64,000 bases of DNA from CALZKI01 sp045124055 (GTDB lineage: Bacteria; Bacillota; Clostridia; Lachnospirales; Lachnospiraceae), in assembly GCA_045124055.1 (NCBI GenBank), contig JBGVKZ010000036.1, forward strand, positions 62,001-126,000, given 5' to 3'. Below, in pieces: positions 35,555 to 45,609 of this stretch. The position numbers were made by a program, and so were the translations under genes. The stretch's first letter is position 1, and each line of letters opens with the position of its first letter. The notes below the pieces were generated by a model that was not told the origin of the DNA, did not search any database, and saw nothing but the letters and a program-made list of their open reading frames with translations.

Positions 35555-37606
35555 CTAATTGTCTTTTTTTACAGTTACGAATCCACAATTCTCATCTGAA
35601 CATACAAGTTTATTGCCTTTTTCCAACATAATGGCTCCACATTTTTCACACATAACTTTCGATGGTTTTTGCCATACCATAAAATCACATTCCGGATTAT
35701 TAATGCAACCATAGTATTTTCTGCCTTTTTTCGTCTTTTTAAGCACAATATCTTTTCCACATTTTGGACACTCTATACCAATTTTTTCAAAATATGGCTT
35801 GGTAAAACGACATTCCGGGAAACCGGGGCATGCTAAAAATCTGCCGTGAGGACCATATTTAATCACCATCTGTTTTCCGCAAACTTCGCAAACTTCGTCT
35901 GATACTTCGTCTGCAATTTTTACTTCTGCAATATCCTTTTCTGCTGCCTTAACTGCTTCATCTAAATCTGGATAGAAGTTGGAAACAACTGTTTTCCAAG
36001 GTACTGTTCCTTCTTCCACACCATCCAACAAGGTTTCCATTGTAGCTGTAAAATTCACATCGACAATACTTGGGAAAGCTTCTTTCATCATAGCATTTAC
36101 GACTTCGCCAAGTTCTGTCACATAAAGATTTCTATTTTCCTTTGTTACATATCTTCTGGCAATAATGGTTGTAATAGTTGGTGCATAAGTACTTGGTCTA
36201 CCGATGCCAAGTTCCTCCATAGCACGTACTAAAGAAGCTTCTGTATAATGGCTTGGTGGCTGAGTAAAATGTTGTTTTGCTTCCATATCCTTCCATGTTA
36301 ATTTTGTATCCTCATTGATATCCATCAAAAGCGTATTTGTATCATTTTTCTCATCATCTTCCACGTAAACACTCATAAATCCGTCAAAAAGCAATTTGGA
36401 CGCTGCTACGGTAAAATAGTGTGCTCCCGCTTTTATTTTTACAGAAATCGTTTCATATTTTGCTGGTGCCATCTGACTGGCAGTAAAACGTTTCCATATA
36501 AGCTGATACAAACGGAACTGATCTCTGGATAAAGAATCCTTCATTTCTGCCGGAGTTCTCTTAATATCCGTAGGACGAATGGCTTCGTGGGCGTCCTGAA
36601 TCTTTTTCTGATTTTTCACTTCTGTTCCAGATTGTTTTGTATAATTTTCTCCGTAAGTTGCCCCTATATACTCTTTTGCCATCTGTTCAGCTTCCTGAGA
36701 AATACGAACAGAGTCTGTACGAAGATATGTGATAAGACCTATTGTGCCTAAGCCTTTTATGTCTACACCTTCATAGAGCTGCTGAGCAATACGCATTGTC
36801 TTCTGAGTCGAGAAGTTCAGTACTTTGCTGGCTTCCTGCTGCAAGGTAGAAGTGGTAAATGGCAGAGGTGTTTTTTTCACTCTTTCCCCTTTTTTTACTT
36901 CATCTACCTGGTAAGTCGCACCCTCTAACTGTTTCAAAATTTCATCTAACTGCTCTTTGGAAGAAATGTTTCCGTGATATTTTGCAACCAAAGGCTTTTT
37001 CGCACCTTCCACTTCCATAGAAGCTTCTAGGGACCAGTATTCTTCCGGAATAAAAGAATTAATTTCTTCTTCTCTATCACAAATAATACGAAGAGCAACA
37101 GACTGAACTCTACCAGCACTTAGACCTCGTTTAATTTTTGCCCATAAAAGAGGCGAAATTTTATAACCTACCATTCTGTCAAGAACACGTCTTGTCTGCT
37201 GGGCATCAACTAAATTCATATCGATATTTCTTGGATTTTTCAAAGAATCTTTCACTGCCGTTTTGGTAATTTCATTAAAAGTAATTCTATATACAGGTTT
37301 ATTCTGAAGTTTTAATGCTTCAATTAAATGGAAAGAAATTGCCTCGCCTTCACGGTCAGGGTCCGTTGCAAGATAAATTTTATCTGCTTTCTTTACTTCT
37401 TTTCTTAAGTTCGCCAAAATATCACCCTTACCACGAATGGTGATGTATTTGGGTTCATAATCATTAAAAACATCTACACCAAGCTGGCTTTTTGGTAAAT
37501 CTCTTACGTGACCATTGCTTGCTGCAACCTCATAATTGGAACCTAAAAATTTTTTAATTGTTTTCACCTTGGCTGGTGATTCTACAATCACTAAATACTT
37601 TGCCAT
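35555..37606 (-). CDS. topA: DNA topoisomerase I (type IA)
   Basis: 683 aa. Toprim domain at the N-terminus (VIVESPAKVKTIKKFLG, the DPDREGEAISFHL acidic motif) and the active-site Tyr in LITYLRTDSVRIS. The C-terminus has three four-cysteine zinc modules (CEVCGKQM, CPKCGKDI, CEKCGAIM). It relaxes negative supercoils through a 5'-phosphotyrosine intermediate. A strong promoter precedes it. Confidence 0.97.
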   Translation of the reverse strand: MAKYLVIVESPAKVKTIKKFLGSNYEVAASNGHVRDLPKSQLGVDVFNDYEPKYITIRGKGDILANLRKEVKKADKIYLATDPDREGEAISFHLIEALKLQNKPVYRITFNEITKTAVKDSLKNPRNIDMNLVDAQQTRRVLDRMVGYKISPLLWAKIKRGLSAGRVQSVALRIICDREEEINSFIPEEYWSLEASMEVEGAKKPLVAKYHGNISSKEQLDEILKQLEGATYQVDEVKKGERVKKTPLPFTTSTLQQEASKVLNFSTQKTMRIAQQLYEGVDIKGLGTIGLITYLRTDSVRISQEAEQMAKEYIGATYGENYTKQSGTEVKNQKKIQDAHEAIRPTDIKRTPAEMKDSLSRDQFRLYQLIWKRFTASQMAPAKYETISVKIKAGAHYFTVAASKLLFDGFMSVYVEDDEKNDTNTLLMDINEDTKLTWKDMEAKQHFTQPPSHYTEASLVRAMEELGIGRPSTYAPTITTIIARRYVTKENRNLYVTELGEVVNAMMKEAFPSIVDVNFTATMETLLDGVEEGTVPWKTVVSNFYPDLDEAVKAAEKDIAEVKIADEVSDEVCEVCGKQMVIKYGPHGRFLACPGFPECRFTKPYFEKIGIECPKCGKDIVLKKTKKGRKYYGCINNPECDFMVWQKPSKVMCEKCGAIMLEKGNKLVCSDENCGFVTVKKDN

Positions 37607-37659
37607 TACTATACCTCTATTACGATTTATTTTTTGCCAGACGGCATAAATCGTTCCCT

Positions 37660-37688
37660 ACTATACACCATATTTTTTTTGAATGCAA
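37660..37688 (-). promoter_or_regulatory. Predicted sigmaA promoter of topA-codY
   Basis: TTGCAT (37683-37688), 17 bases, TATAGT (37660-37665) on the minus strand, followed by a leader of about 45 bases to the topA ATG. Confidence 0.72.
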
Positions 37689-37749
37689 TACAAAAATTTG
37701 AATTTTCAGATTTTTTTAACCAATACTTCTAAATGTCTCACAAATACCT

Positions 37750-38829
37750 TCACACCTTGTGAAACCACCCATTCATAGTCTGTTCCACCTTTCCCTTCAA
37801 GATAAGATGAAAAAGTGTTTTTTGTATAACTTCCACAGAAATCCCTAAGCGTTTTTGTAATACATTTATATGTAGAGGGGTACTTTCCAAGAAGGACAAA
37901 ATCATTTTTTCTTCCTTGCTCAGATTTTCTTCTGTTCTTATGGCACTTACACATATCTGTTCTCCATAAATATCCTCTACCATTTTTTCAGGGGATATTG
38001 CCATATTTGCCCCTTCGTACAATAGCTTATTACAGCCTCTGCTTAGTAAGTCTGTTACTCTGCCTGGTACAACATAGACATCTTTTCCTTGCTCTAATGC
38101 CATCTCTACCGTAATAAATGTGCCGCTTTTTTCTTTTGCTTCCACCACCAAGATAGCATCTGCCAAACCACTGATAAGACGATTTCTTTGAGGAAAGTAA
38201 TTGGCTCTGGCATTTTCATAAGGAAAATATTCCGAAAGCACGCACCCTTTTTTAATCAGCTCCCGATAAAGAAAAAGATTCTCGTAAGGATAACAAACAC
38301 CAACACCACACCCTAATACTGCCACGGAATTCCCCCCGCTTTCTAAAGCCTTCTGTTGTGCAAAACTATCGATTCCTCTTGCCATACCACTGATGACTGT
38401 CATATGATTTTGTGCAAAAAAATCAGCAAACTCTCTGGCAACACTTTTCCCGTACTCCGAACAATTTCTTGCACCAATAATGGCAATTGATTTTTCCATC
38501 TTTTTAGGCAAAGCTCCTTTATAAAATAGTACTGCCGGTGGATCTGGAATTTTATAAAATCGTTCTGGATAATCAATATCTCCAAAGACTGTCATAAAAA
38601 TACCCTGACTTCGTAATTTTTCATATTTTTCTTCAATTTGCATCTCCGTTAATGCTTTTGCATTTATAATAGAAGCTTTTTGTTTTTCTTTTAGAAAATC
38701 AGGTAATTTATCCTTATCCGTAGCATACAAATTTTGTCCATCATATCCTGCTTCTTTTAACTGTAAAAATGTTTTTTTACCAATTCCCTGGGTGCTGTAT
38801 AACCAAAAATCAAAGGCTTTCTTATCCAT
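37750..38829 (-). CDS. dprA: DNA-processing protein DprA
   Basis: 359 aa from the ATG at 38827-38829; a GTG five codons earlier sits on top of the GGAGG in the end of comM and is unlikely. The Rossmann-like DprA domain shows IAIIGARNCSEYGKSVAREF, VISGMARGIDSFAQQKAL and CGVGVCYPYEN. A C-terminal winged-helix (MILSFLESTPLHINVLQKRL) ends the protein. DprA loads RecA on incoming single-stranded DNA during transformation. Its start overlaps comM by 8 bases (ATGGATAA). Confidence 0.93.
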   Translation of the reverse strand: MDKKAFDFWLYSTQGIGKKTFLQLKEAGYDGQNLYATDKDKLPDFLKEKQKASIINAKALTEMQIEEKYEKLRSQGIFMTVFGDIDYPERFYKIPDPPAVLFYKGALPKKMEKSIAIIGARNCSEYGKSVAREFADFFAQNHMTVISGMARGIDSFAQQKALESGGNSVAVLGCGVGVCYPYENLFLYRELIKKGCVLSEYFPYENARANYFPQRNRLISGLADAILVVEAKEKSGTFITVEMALEQGKDVYVVPGRVTDLLSRGCNKLLYEGANMAISPEKMVEDIYGEQICVSAIRTEENLSKEEKMILSFLESTPLHINVLQKRLGISVEVIQKTLFHLILKGKVEQTMNGWFHKV

Positions 38830-40387
38830 AAAAATATTTTTCACCTCCTAAACGATAGGTGGCTGCCAGTATCATATGATTTTCTAAAATCCGTTCACTT
38901 TCCTCTAAATCCGCAATCGTTCTTGCCACCTTTAAAAGACTATAATAAGCTCTTTTTGAAAAAATAACCGTACTTTGTAACTCCTCTAATAACTTTCTGG
39001 CTTCTTCACTCAAAAAACAACTTTTTTCAATTTCCTGGCTGCTTAACCGGCCATTGCTTTTATAGTCATCTCCCTTTTTTTCAAAAAGTTTCTGATACCT
39101 TTCTTTTTGGAAATTTCTGGCATTAATTACCCTTTGTTTCATATGATTTGTAGTAAATTCCACGTTATGTAATCCAGAAATCTTCTTTTCTTTTGGCTCT
39201 AAATAAATCGTTTCTGCTACCATATCCATACGGTCTAAAATGGGTCCTGAAATGTGTGAGACATATTTTCTTATTTGATAAGGCATACACTGACATTTAT
39301 TTTTATCTGGATAAAATCCGCAAGGACAAGGATTCATCGCTCCAACTAACATCACGTCTGCCGGAAACTGATACATCATTCCCTTACGAAAAAGTGTTAT
39401 TTTCCTCTGTTCCAAAGGCTGCCGCATAACATCTAAAACATTTCGGTGAAATTCCGGCAGCTCGTCCAAAAACAAAATGCCCCTATGGGCTAAAGTCATA
39501 GCTCCTGCCTTTGCTACTATACCGCCTCCAAGCAAGGTATTTACCGTAGCACTATGGTGCACTTGTATAAAAGGTCTTTGCCCTTTTAAAAAATGATTTT
39601 CTTCCAAACACCCCAAAGCACTTTCAATAGAGGCTGTTTCCATTTTTTCCATATCCGTAAGAGGTGGTAAAATAGACGAAAGAGCCTTAGCTACCATAGT
39701 CTTTCCACTGCCTGGTGGCCCAATCAGCAAAAGATTGTGTTCTCCTGCTGCCGCAATAAGAGCTGCTCGTTTTGCACTTTCCTGCCCGACAATCTGCTCA
39801 AAACTATATTCCTCTTTTTCCTCTTGATTTTCTACCTCTTTTAATATGTGTTGGGTCTTAGACGTTTTTTTTGCCTTTTTTCCTTTTAAAAAGTCCACAA
39901 CCTCTGCCACATTGGAAAATCCATATACTTCCATTTTGCCAAATAGATTTGCTTCTTTTACATTGTCCTCTGCCACGATACAGGCTTTTATCCCCTCTTT
40001 ATAGGCCTTTACTAAAATTGGAAATACTCCGGAAACAGCCTTTAATGTTCCATCTAACCCCAGTTCTCCTAATAAAAGCATTTTGTCTGTGGAATGCTTA
40101 TCCAAAAGTTCTAAGGACTTTAAAATACCGATAGCAATGGGTAAGTCATAGGCTGTCCCAACCTTCCGTACATTCGCTGGAGATAAATTGACTAGAATCT
40201 TCTTTGGCGGAATCGTAATTCCCAGATTTTTTATGGCAGCTTTGACTCTTTCTTTTGCCTCTTTCACTTCACTTCCCAATAATCCCACCATCTCAAGACC
40301 AGGGAAACCATTGGAAATATCCACTTCGATTTGTAAAATAGCACCCTCTACTCCGACCAGTGCACCTGATAATGTTGTACTGAACAT
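38822..40387 (-). CDS. comM: YifB/ComM-family Mg chelatase-like AAA+ ATPase
   Basis: 521 aa. The N-terminal Lon-like domain starts MFSTTLSGALVGVEGAILQI and includes LSPANVRKVGTAYDLPIAIG. The AAA+ module has Walker A GPPGSGKTMVAKALSSILPP and Walker B GILFLDELPEF. The C-terminal chelatase/MCM domain has SISGPILDRMDMV-type residues (HISGPILDRMDMVAET). ComM is a helicase that helps branch migration of transforming DNA. Coupling with dprA supports a natural-transformation function. Confidence 0.93.
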   Translation of the reverse strand: MFSTTLSGALVGVEGAILQIEVDISNGFPGLEMVGLLGSEVKEAKERVKAAIKNLGITIPPKKILVNLSPANVRKVGTAYDLPIAIGILKSLELLDKHSTDKMLLLGELGLDGTLKAVSGVFPILVKAYKEGIKACIVAEDNVKEANLFGKMEVYGFSNVAEVVDFLKGKKAKKTSKTQHILKEVENQEEKEEYSFEQIVGQESAKRAALIAAAGEHNLLLIGPPGSGKTMVAKALSSILPPLTDMEKMETASIESALGCLEENHFLKGQRPFIQVHHSATVNTLLGGGIVAKAGAMTLAHRGILFLDELPEFHRNVLDVMRQPLEQRKITLFRKGMMYQFPADVMLVGAMNPCPCGFYPDKNKCQCMPYQIRKYVSHISGPILDRMDMVAETIYLEPKEKKISGLHNVEFTTNHMKQRVINARNFQKERYQKLFEKKGDDYKSNGRLSSQEIEKSCFLSEEARKLLEELQSTVIFSKRAYYSLLKVARTIADLEESERILENHMILAATYRLGGEKYFYG

Positions 40388-40459
40388 ACTCCTCCTTCCT
40401 ATGCAGATTTTTCTTTTATGGGTAAAATATTTATATGGGTCTTAAATGAAAATAGAATG

Positions 40460-40487
40460 TACCGGCAATGTCGATGCATTGCCGGTA
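40460..40487 (-). terminator. Terminator-like hairpin downstream of the sigK-like gene
   Basis: A perfect 11-bp stem (TACCGGCAATG / CATTGCCGGTA) with a 6-base loop, followed on the minus strand by CATTCTATTTTC. It starts 8 bases after the stop codon. Confidence 0.75.
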
Positions 40488-40494
40488 AAAGATA

Positions 40495-41124
40495 CTAGAA
40501 TCCTTCCTTCAATTTTTGAAGGGCTTTTTTCTCGATACGTGAAACATAACTTCTGGATATGCCTAGTTTTTTACCGATTTCTCTTTGTGTGATTTCGTTA
40601 CCGGAATATAATCCATAACGCATAGATAAGATTTCTTTTTCTCTTTCGGTAAGCAGAGTATCAAATAGAACCTGTAATTTCTGTAAATTTTCTACAAGCT
40701 CCATTTTGTCAATGACATCAATCTGCTCACATTCGATGACATCTAAAAGATTGATTTCATTTCCTTCCCTATCCACGCCGATAGGCTCATAAATGGAAAC
40801 TTCTCGAGACGTTTTTTTCTTTCCACGAAGCATCATAAGAAGTTCATTATCGATACATCTGGCTGCGTAAGTCCCTATTCTGCTGCCTTTTGAGTCATCA
40901 TAAGAGTTGATTGCCTTAATTAGTCCTATTGTTCCTATGGAAATCAAATCGTCTAATTCTTCTTCCGTGTTTTGATACTTTTTGGCTATGTGGGCTACGA
41001 GTCTTAAATTGCGTTCTATTAATATTTCTCTTGCTTTCGCCGCCTCATCTTTTTGGCCTTGCTTCATTAGCTGAATATAGTAAACTTCCTCCTCAGAGGA
41101 TAATGGTTTTTGAAAAGTTTTCAA
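40495..41124 (-). CDS. sigK: Sporulation-type RNA polymerase sigma factor, SigK-like
   Basis: About 209 aa if it starts at the TTG at 41122-41124 (MKTFQKPLSSEEE after a GGGGG run). The reading is open to 41220, but a good promoter at 41222-41250 puts transcription start near 41215, so the upstream GTG is excluded; ATGs at 41196 and 41187 remain possible but lack a ribosome-binding site. Region 2 reads LIERNLRLVAHIAKKY, DDLISIGTIGLIKAINSYDD, GTYAARCIDNELLMMLRG; region 4 has TQREIGKKLGISRSYVSRIE. These match SigK/SigE. The gene is intact, with no skin-type interruption. It acts in the mother cell during late sporulation in relatives. Confidence 0.87.
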   Translation of the reverse strand: MKTFQKPLSSEEEVYYIQLMKQGQKDEAAKAREILIERNLRLVAHIAKKYQNTEEELDDLISIGTIGLIKAINSYDDSKGSRIGTYAARCIDNELLMMLRGKKKTSREVSIYEPIGVDREGNEINLLDVIECEQIDVIDKMELVENLQKLQVLFDTLLTEREKEILSMRYGLYSGNEITQREIGKKLGISRSYVSRIEKKALQKLKEGF

Positions 41125-41221
41125 AATAGCCCCCAAAGTCCATTTACCATAGTTTATGAGATTGGTAGCATTCAAGTGCCTTTCCATCTGTACCATTTTA
41201 TTTTGGAAAAAGATTAGCACT

Positions 41222-41250
41222 ATTATAGGAAATTATTTTCCTTTTCGCAA
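41222..41250 (-). promoter_or_regulatory. Predicted sigmaA-type promoter of the sigK-like gene
   Basis: TTGCGA (41245-41250), 17 bases, TATAAT (41222-41227) on the minus strand. A vegetative-type promoter for a late sporulation factor is unexpected and is listed as a finding. Confidence 0.62.
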
Positions 41251-41262
41251 CAAAAAAGTACT

Positions 41263-42393
41263 TTATAACAAAAATTCTGCCAACACCACATTGCTCACAT
41301 CTATTCCCCGTTCTGTCAAAAAAATGCGGCCGTCTTTTTCCCGGATAAGTTTCTGACTCTTTAATGTTTCTAACACGCCACCATAAATTTCCCCTATGGA
41401 AACATGAAAAGCATCGGCAAATTCCTTTTTTGAAACCCCTTTCATCATACGAAGTCCCAAAAACATAAATTCTTCCATACAATCTTTCTTAGATAACGTT
41501 TCCACCTCTACCTGTCCCATATAACCATCTTCTAAATAGGTAGAAAGCTTTTCCACATTTTTGTAGCGGACATTTTGGATCAGGGAAGATGCCCCAAGCC
41601 CAAGTCCTAAGTACTCTTTTCTTATCCAATACCGGATATTGTGTCTGCATTCATATCCCTTTTTTGCATAGTTAGAAATCTCATAACGGCGATATCCTGC
41701 TGCCTCTAGTATTTCCTTTGTTTGATAATACATCTGCCGCTCTATATCTTCCTTTGGCAAAGGTAATTGTTCCTTTTCATAACTTTCAAAAAAGGGAGTT
41801 CCTTCCTCTACAATCAAACTGTATGCAGAGATATGTTCTACTCCAAGTGCCACTACTTTTTTTAACGTATCTTCATATTGCTTTAATGTCTGGTTCGGAA
41901 GTCCCGACATAATATCCACATTGATATTGTCAAACCCCACTTTTCTTGCCATCTGATAGGTTTCTAAAAACTGTTCATAGCTATGGATTCTTCCCAAAGT
42001 TTTTAATAACTCATCATCTGTGGATTGAAGTCCAATACTTAAACGGTTAATACCAGCCTCCTTATAGGCTTTTAATGACTCTATCGTAACCGTTCCAGGA
42101 TTACATTCCATCGTAATTTCGCAGGTGTTTGATAGATGATATTCTTCTTTCATACATCGAATTACCTGTACCAGTTTCTCGTAAGGTACTAAAGTTGGCG
42201 TACCTCCACCTATAAAAATAGTATCTACAATATCTTCTTTGTATGCAGTTGCTTTTTTTCTTATCTCCTTATGCAAAACGTCCATATATGAATTCTGCAC
42301 CTGAATATTTGCAGGTGCAGAAAGAAAATCACAATAATTACATTTTTTTACACAAAAAGGGATATGAATATATAATCCAATCTGTTTCATCAT
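41263..42393 (-). CDS. hemW: Radical SAM heme chaperone HemW (HemN-like)
   Basis: 376 aa. The radical SAM cysteines are Cys14, Cys18 and Cys21 in IPFCVKKCNYCDF. FIGGGTPTLVPYEKL, CEITMECNPGTVT and NVDIMSGLPNQTL are conserved family strands. HemW binds heme and a 4Fe-4S cluster and delivers heme; it lacks the extra Cys of true HemN. The start overlaps the lepA stop by 4 bases (ATGA), the usual lepA-hemW pairing. Confidence 0.94.
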   Translation of the reverse strand: MMKQIGLYIHIPFCVKKCNYCDFLSAPANIQVQNSYMDVLHKEIRKKATAYKEDIVDTIFIGGGTPTLVPYEKLVQVIRCMKEEYHLSNTCEITMECNPGTVTIESLKAYKEAGINRLSIGLQSTDDELLKTLGRIHSYEQFLETYQMARKVGFDNINVDIMSGLPNQTLKQYEDTLKKVVALGVEHISAYSLIVEEGTPFFESYEKEQLPLPKEDIERQMYYQTKEILEAAGYRRYEISNYAKKGYECRHNIRYWIRKEYLGLGLGASSLIQNVRYKNVEKLSTYLEDGYMGQVEVETLSKKDCMEEFMFLGLRMMKGVSKKEFADAFHVSIGEIYGGVLETLKSQKLIREKDGRIFLTERGIDVSNVVLAEFLL

Positions 42394-44207
42394 TTTTTGT
42401 CGTCCAATTTCAGTACGCTCATAAAAGCCTGCTGTGGAATTTCCACATTGCCTACCTGACGCATACGTTTCTTACCTTCTTTTTGCTTCTCTAAAAGTTT
42501 CTTTTTACGAGTAATATCCCCACCATAACATTTTGCCAAGACGTCTTTACGCATCGCTTTTACGGTTTCTCTTGCTATGATTTTACCGCCTACGGCTGCC
42601 TGAATCGGAATTTCAAATAAATGGCGTGGAATTTCTTCTTTTAACTTTTCACACATTTTTCTACCACGTTCATAGGCACTATCTGCATGCACAATAAAGG
42701 ATAAGGCGTCCACTTCCTCTTTGTTGATTAAAATATCCAATTTCACAAGCTTTGATTCCTCATAGCCTTTTAATTCATAGTCAAAGGACGCATAGCCTCT
42801 GGAACGGGATTTTAAGGCGTCAAAGAAATCATAAATAATTTCATTTAAAGGCAATTCATAACGAAGTACAGCTCTGGTGCCTTCGATATATTCCATTCCA
42901 AGATATTTCCCGCGTCTTTCCTGACAAAGCTCCATAATTGCACCGATAAATTCGCTAGTCACCATAATTTCCGCAGAAACTATCGGTTCTTCCATAAAGT
43001 CAATTTCAGATGGGTCAGGCAAGTTCGAAGGATTTGTTAACTCAATGACTTCCCCATTGGTTTTGTGCACTTTATAAATAACGCCTGGAGCTGTTGTTAC
43101 TAAATCTAAGTTGTATTCTCTTTCCAGTCTTTCCTGCACAATTTCCAAATGTAATAACCCAAGGAAACCGCAACGGAAACCAAAGCCTAACGCAATGGAA
43201 GTTTCCGGTTCATATTGGAGAGCTGCATCGTTTAACTGGAGTTTTTCCAGAGCATCTCGAAGGTCTGGATATTTTGCTCCATCTGCCGGATACAAACCAC
43301 AATACACCATAGAATTTACTTTTTTATAGCCTGGAAGTGCCTCGGCACAAGGGTTCTGTCCATCTGTCACCGTGTCACCAACCATCGTATCTCTAACATT
43401 TTTAATCGAAGCCGTTATATAACCAACCATTCCCGCCTCTAATTCTTCGCAAGGAATAAATTGTCCAGCACCAAAGTAGCCAACTTCTACTACATCTGCC
43501 TTGGCACCAGTTGCCATCATCAAAATTTGTGTTCCCTTTTTTACGGTACCCTCTTTAATACGGCAGAAAATAATTACTCCTTTATAAGAGTCATATAAAG
43601 AGTCAAAAATCAATGCCTTAAGAGGTGCATTTTTATCCCCTGTTGGAGCTGGAATCTTTTCCACAATCTGCTCTAATACTTCATCAATTCCAATACCATT
43701 TTTAGCAGAAATCAGCGGAGCATCCTGGGCTTCAATACCAATCACGTCTTCAATTTCATTCTTGACAAAATCTGGTCTGGCACTTGGCAAGTCGATTTTA
43801 TTGATAACCGGAAAAACCTCCAAATCGTGGTCTAATGCCAAATATACATTTGCCAGCGTCTGAGCTTCGATACCCTGAGCCGCATCTACCACTAAAATTG
43901 CTCCATCACAGGCTGCAAGACTTCTACTAACCTCATAGTTAAAATCTACATGTCCTGGAGTATCAATTAAGTTAAAAATGTATTCTTCTCCATTTTTTGC
44001 CTTATAAACTGTACGAACAGTTTGAGCCTTAATGGTAATTCCTCTTTCTCTCTCAATATCCATATTATCCAGAACCTGTGCCTGCATTTCTCTGCTGGTA
44101 AGGAGTCCTGTGCGTTCAATGATACGGTCAGCCAAAGTGGACTTACCGTGGTCTATATGTGCAACAATGCAAAAATTTCTAATTTTACTCTGTTCAATTC
44201 CTGACAT
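42390..44207 (-). CDS. lepA: Elongation factor 4 (LepA)
   Basis: 605 aa, the normal LepA length. GTPase motifs: AHIDHGKSTLADRI (G1), RERGITIKAQT, LIDTPGHVDF (G3) and INKIDLPSARP (G4). The C-terminal unique domain is present with GGDITRKKKLLEKQKEGKKR near the end. LepA acts on ribosomes to correct or remodel elongation complexes. GGAGGAAG precedes the ATG. Confidence 0.97.
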   Translation of the reverse strand: MSGIEQSKIRNFCIVAHIDHGKSTLADRIIERTGLLTSREMQAQVLDNMDIERERGITIKAQTVRTVYKAKNGEEYIFNLIDTPGHVDFNYEVSRSLAACDGAILVVDAAQGIEAQTLANVYLALDHDLEVFPVINKIDLPSARPDFVKNEIEDVIGIEAQDAPLISAKNGIGIDEVLEQIVEKIPAPTGDKNAPLKALIFDSLYDSYKGVIIFCRIKEGTVKKGTQILMMATGAKADVVEVGYFGAGQFIPCEELEAGMVGYITASIKNVRDTMVGDTVTDGQNPCAEALPGYKKVNSMVYCGLYPADGAKYPDLRDALEKLQLNDAALQYEPETSIALGFGFRCGFLGLLHLEIVQERLEREYNLDLVTTAPGVIYKVHKTNGEVIELTNPSNLPDPSEIDFMEEPIVSAEIMVTSEFIGAIMELCQERRGKYLGMEYIEGTRAVLRYELPLNEIIYDFFDALKSRSRGYASFDYELKGYEESKLVKLDILINKEEVDALSFIVHADSAYERGRKMCEKLKEEIPRHLFEIPIQAAVGGKIIARETVKAMRKDVLAKCYGGDITRKKKLLEKQKEGKKRMRQVGNVEIPQQAFMSVLKLDDKK

Positions 44208-44238
44208 ACTTCCTCCAAATACTTCTCATTCGGAGTTA

Positions 44239-44268
44239 AGTATACCATATCTTTTTTTATTTTGTCTA
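44239..44268 (-). promoter_or_regulatory. Predicted promoter of lepA-hemW
   Basis: TAGACA (44263-44268), 18 bases, TATACT (44239-44244) on the minus strand, about 30 bases before the lepA start. Confidence 0.55.
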
Positions 44269-44314
44269 CGAATACCGTATTGGTATGTAGGAAAAAGCCG
44301 TCCTTTTAAACTCC

Positions 44315-45559
44315 CTATGTATTCTCACCGGATAAGACAATATCTAAAATATGTGCTAAAGGTTCTATGGCATTTTTAATTTCTTCCACAGTGTTGGTCT
44401 GAGCCCCCAACTCAATCAATAGACTTTTTCCCCGAAGATGCATATTATAACGATAACCATTCAAATAGTTTTTCCTGGTAAGTCCCGGATAATATTCATT
44501 AGCCGCCACTTGCATCTGAAAAGAAAACGCAAGATTTTCCTGCAAATTGGGATTTTCCAGATAAGAAATCTGTCCATTTTTCTTGGTCCTGGATAACCCA
44601 TTAAAAAACATAATCTTGGCCGTGGAATTACCATTCACATCTGTAACCAGCCTGGTATTTTCATTCACTCCATCTCGATGTAAGTCAATGACTACTTCAA
44701 TAGTTGGATTTTCTTCTAAAATCTGTTCCAGAGCTGGAAGGGACTTGGAATAGGCATAATCCCTACTTGGCACATCGTATTCTCCTGTATGATGAATCAC
44801 ATTATAGCCATATTCTTGTCGCAAAATTTGTGCCAGCATTTCTCCTGCACCTACAATGGTGGTATCACTATCTCCTAAAATAGAATCACTAAATGCTTCT
44901 TGAGAATGAGTATGATAAATTAAAATTTGAGGTGCATCATTACTTTGTTTCAGTGTCATATCCATTCCAAGTAAAGCCTCCACATCAAATAACTCCGGAA
45001 CTGCCTCTGTAACACTGTCTACTGTATAAAATGCACTGATAAAATCCTCCGTGGTTTCATAATCTGCCCAGTTGTAAGTCACACTTTTTTCAGTGTTTTT
45101 TTCAAAGGGCGTACTACTATTTGTTAAAAATCCATTTTCCGCCTGTATAAGAGACAACATATCTTCCGGAACATCTTCTATCACATAAGCTTCTCTTTCA
45201 TAATCGCCTGACTTCCCCTTATCACTTTGGGTACCTGTTGTTTCCATATCCCCATACCCATTTAGATAATCATATAGTGGCATAACGCCAGATAGCATTT
45301 TGGTTAAAAAAAATTCGCTTTCATTTTCCATATAGTTATTATTGGCTATGGAGAGAACAGGAAAAAAGGAATCTACAATCGATTCCTCTATATTTTCCTC
45401 CACCAAATCTCTCATCGAAAGAGAGCTTGTTTCCTTTTCCCTACTAAATTCGTAGAATCCAATGCCTCCTACTAAAAGCACTATGATAAATATAAATTCT
45501 AACATTTCTAGCGTTTTTTTATGCTTATGTCCGAAAAAACCTTGTACTACCAGCCGCAT
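44315..45559 (-). CDS. spoIIP: Stage II sporulation protein P
   Basis: 414 aa. One membrane segment (about residues 18-38) anchors the protein. The amidase/endopeptidase domain has ILIYHTHSQEAF (zinc-ligand His residues), a Glu-type residue region and EVVIDLHRDGVNE, with LLIELGAQTNT near the C-terminus. SpoIIP cleaves peptidoglycan with SpoIID during engulfment of the forespore. It lies 50 bases downstream of gpr, the standard gpr-spoIIP order. Confidence 0.94.
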   Translation of the reverse strand: MRLVVQGFFGHKHKKTLEMLEFIFIIVLLVGGIGFYEFSREKETSSLSMRDLVEENIEESIVDSFFPVLSIANNNYMENESEFFLTKMLSGVMPLYDYLNGYGDMETTGTQSDKGKSGDYEREAYVIEDVPEDMLSLIQAENGFLTNSSTPFEKNTEKSVTYNWADYETTEDFISAFYTVDSVTEAVPELFDVEALLGMDMTLKQSNDAPQILIYHTHSQEAFSDSILGDSDTTIVGAGEMLAQILRQEYGYNVIHHTGEYDVPSRDYAYSKSLPALEQILEENPTIEVVIDLHRDGVNENTRLVTDVNGNSTAKIMFFNGLSRTKKNGQISYLENPNLQENLAFSFQMQVAANEYYPGLTRKNYLNGYRYNMHLRGKSLLIELGAQTNTVEEIKNAIEPLAHILDIVLSGENT

Positions 45560-45609
45560 ATGTTTACCTTTCCTACTGCATAGACAAGTATATGAGAAAA
45601 AAGCATAGT

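Noticed and set aside
37706..37954. 82-codon minus-strand frame at the end of dprA
   Set aside because: It overlaps the DprA winged-helix coding sequence in another frame; no family match and no ribosome-binding site.
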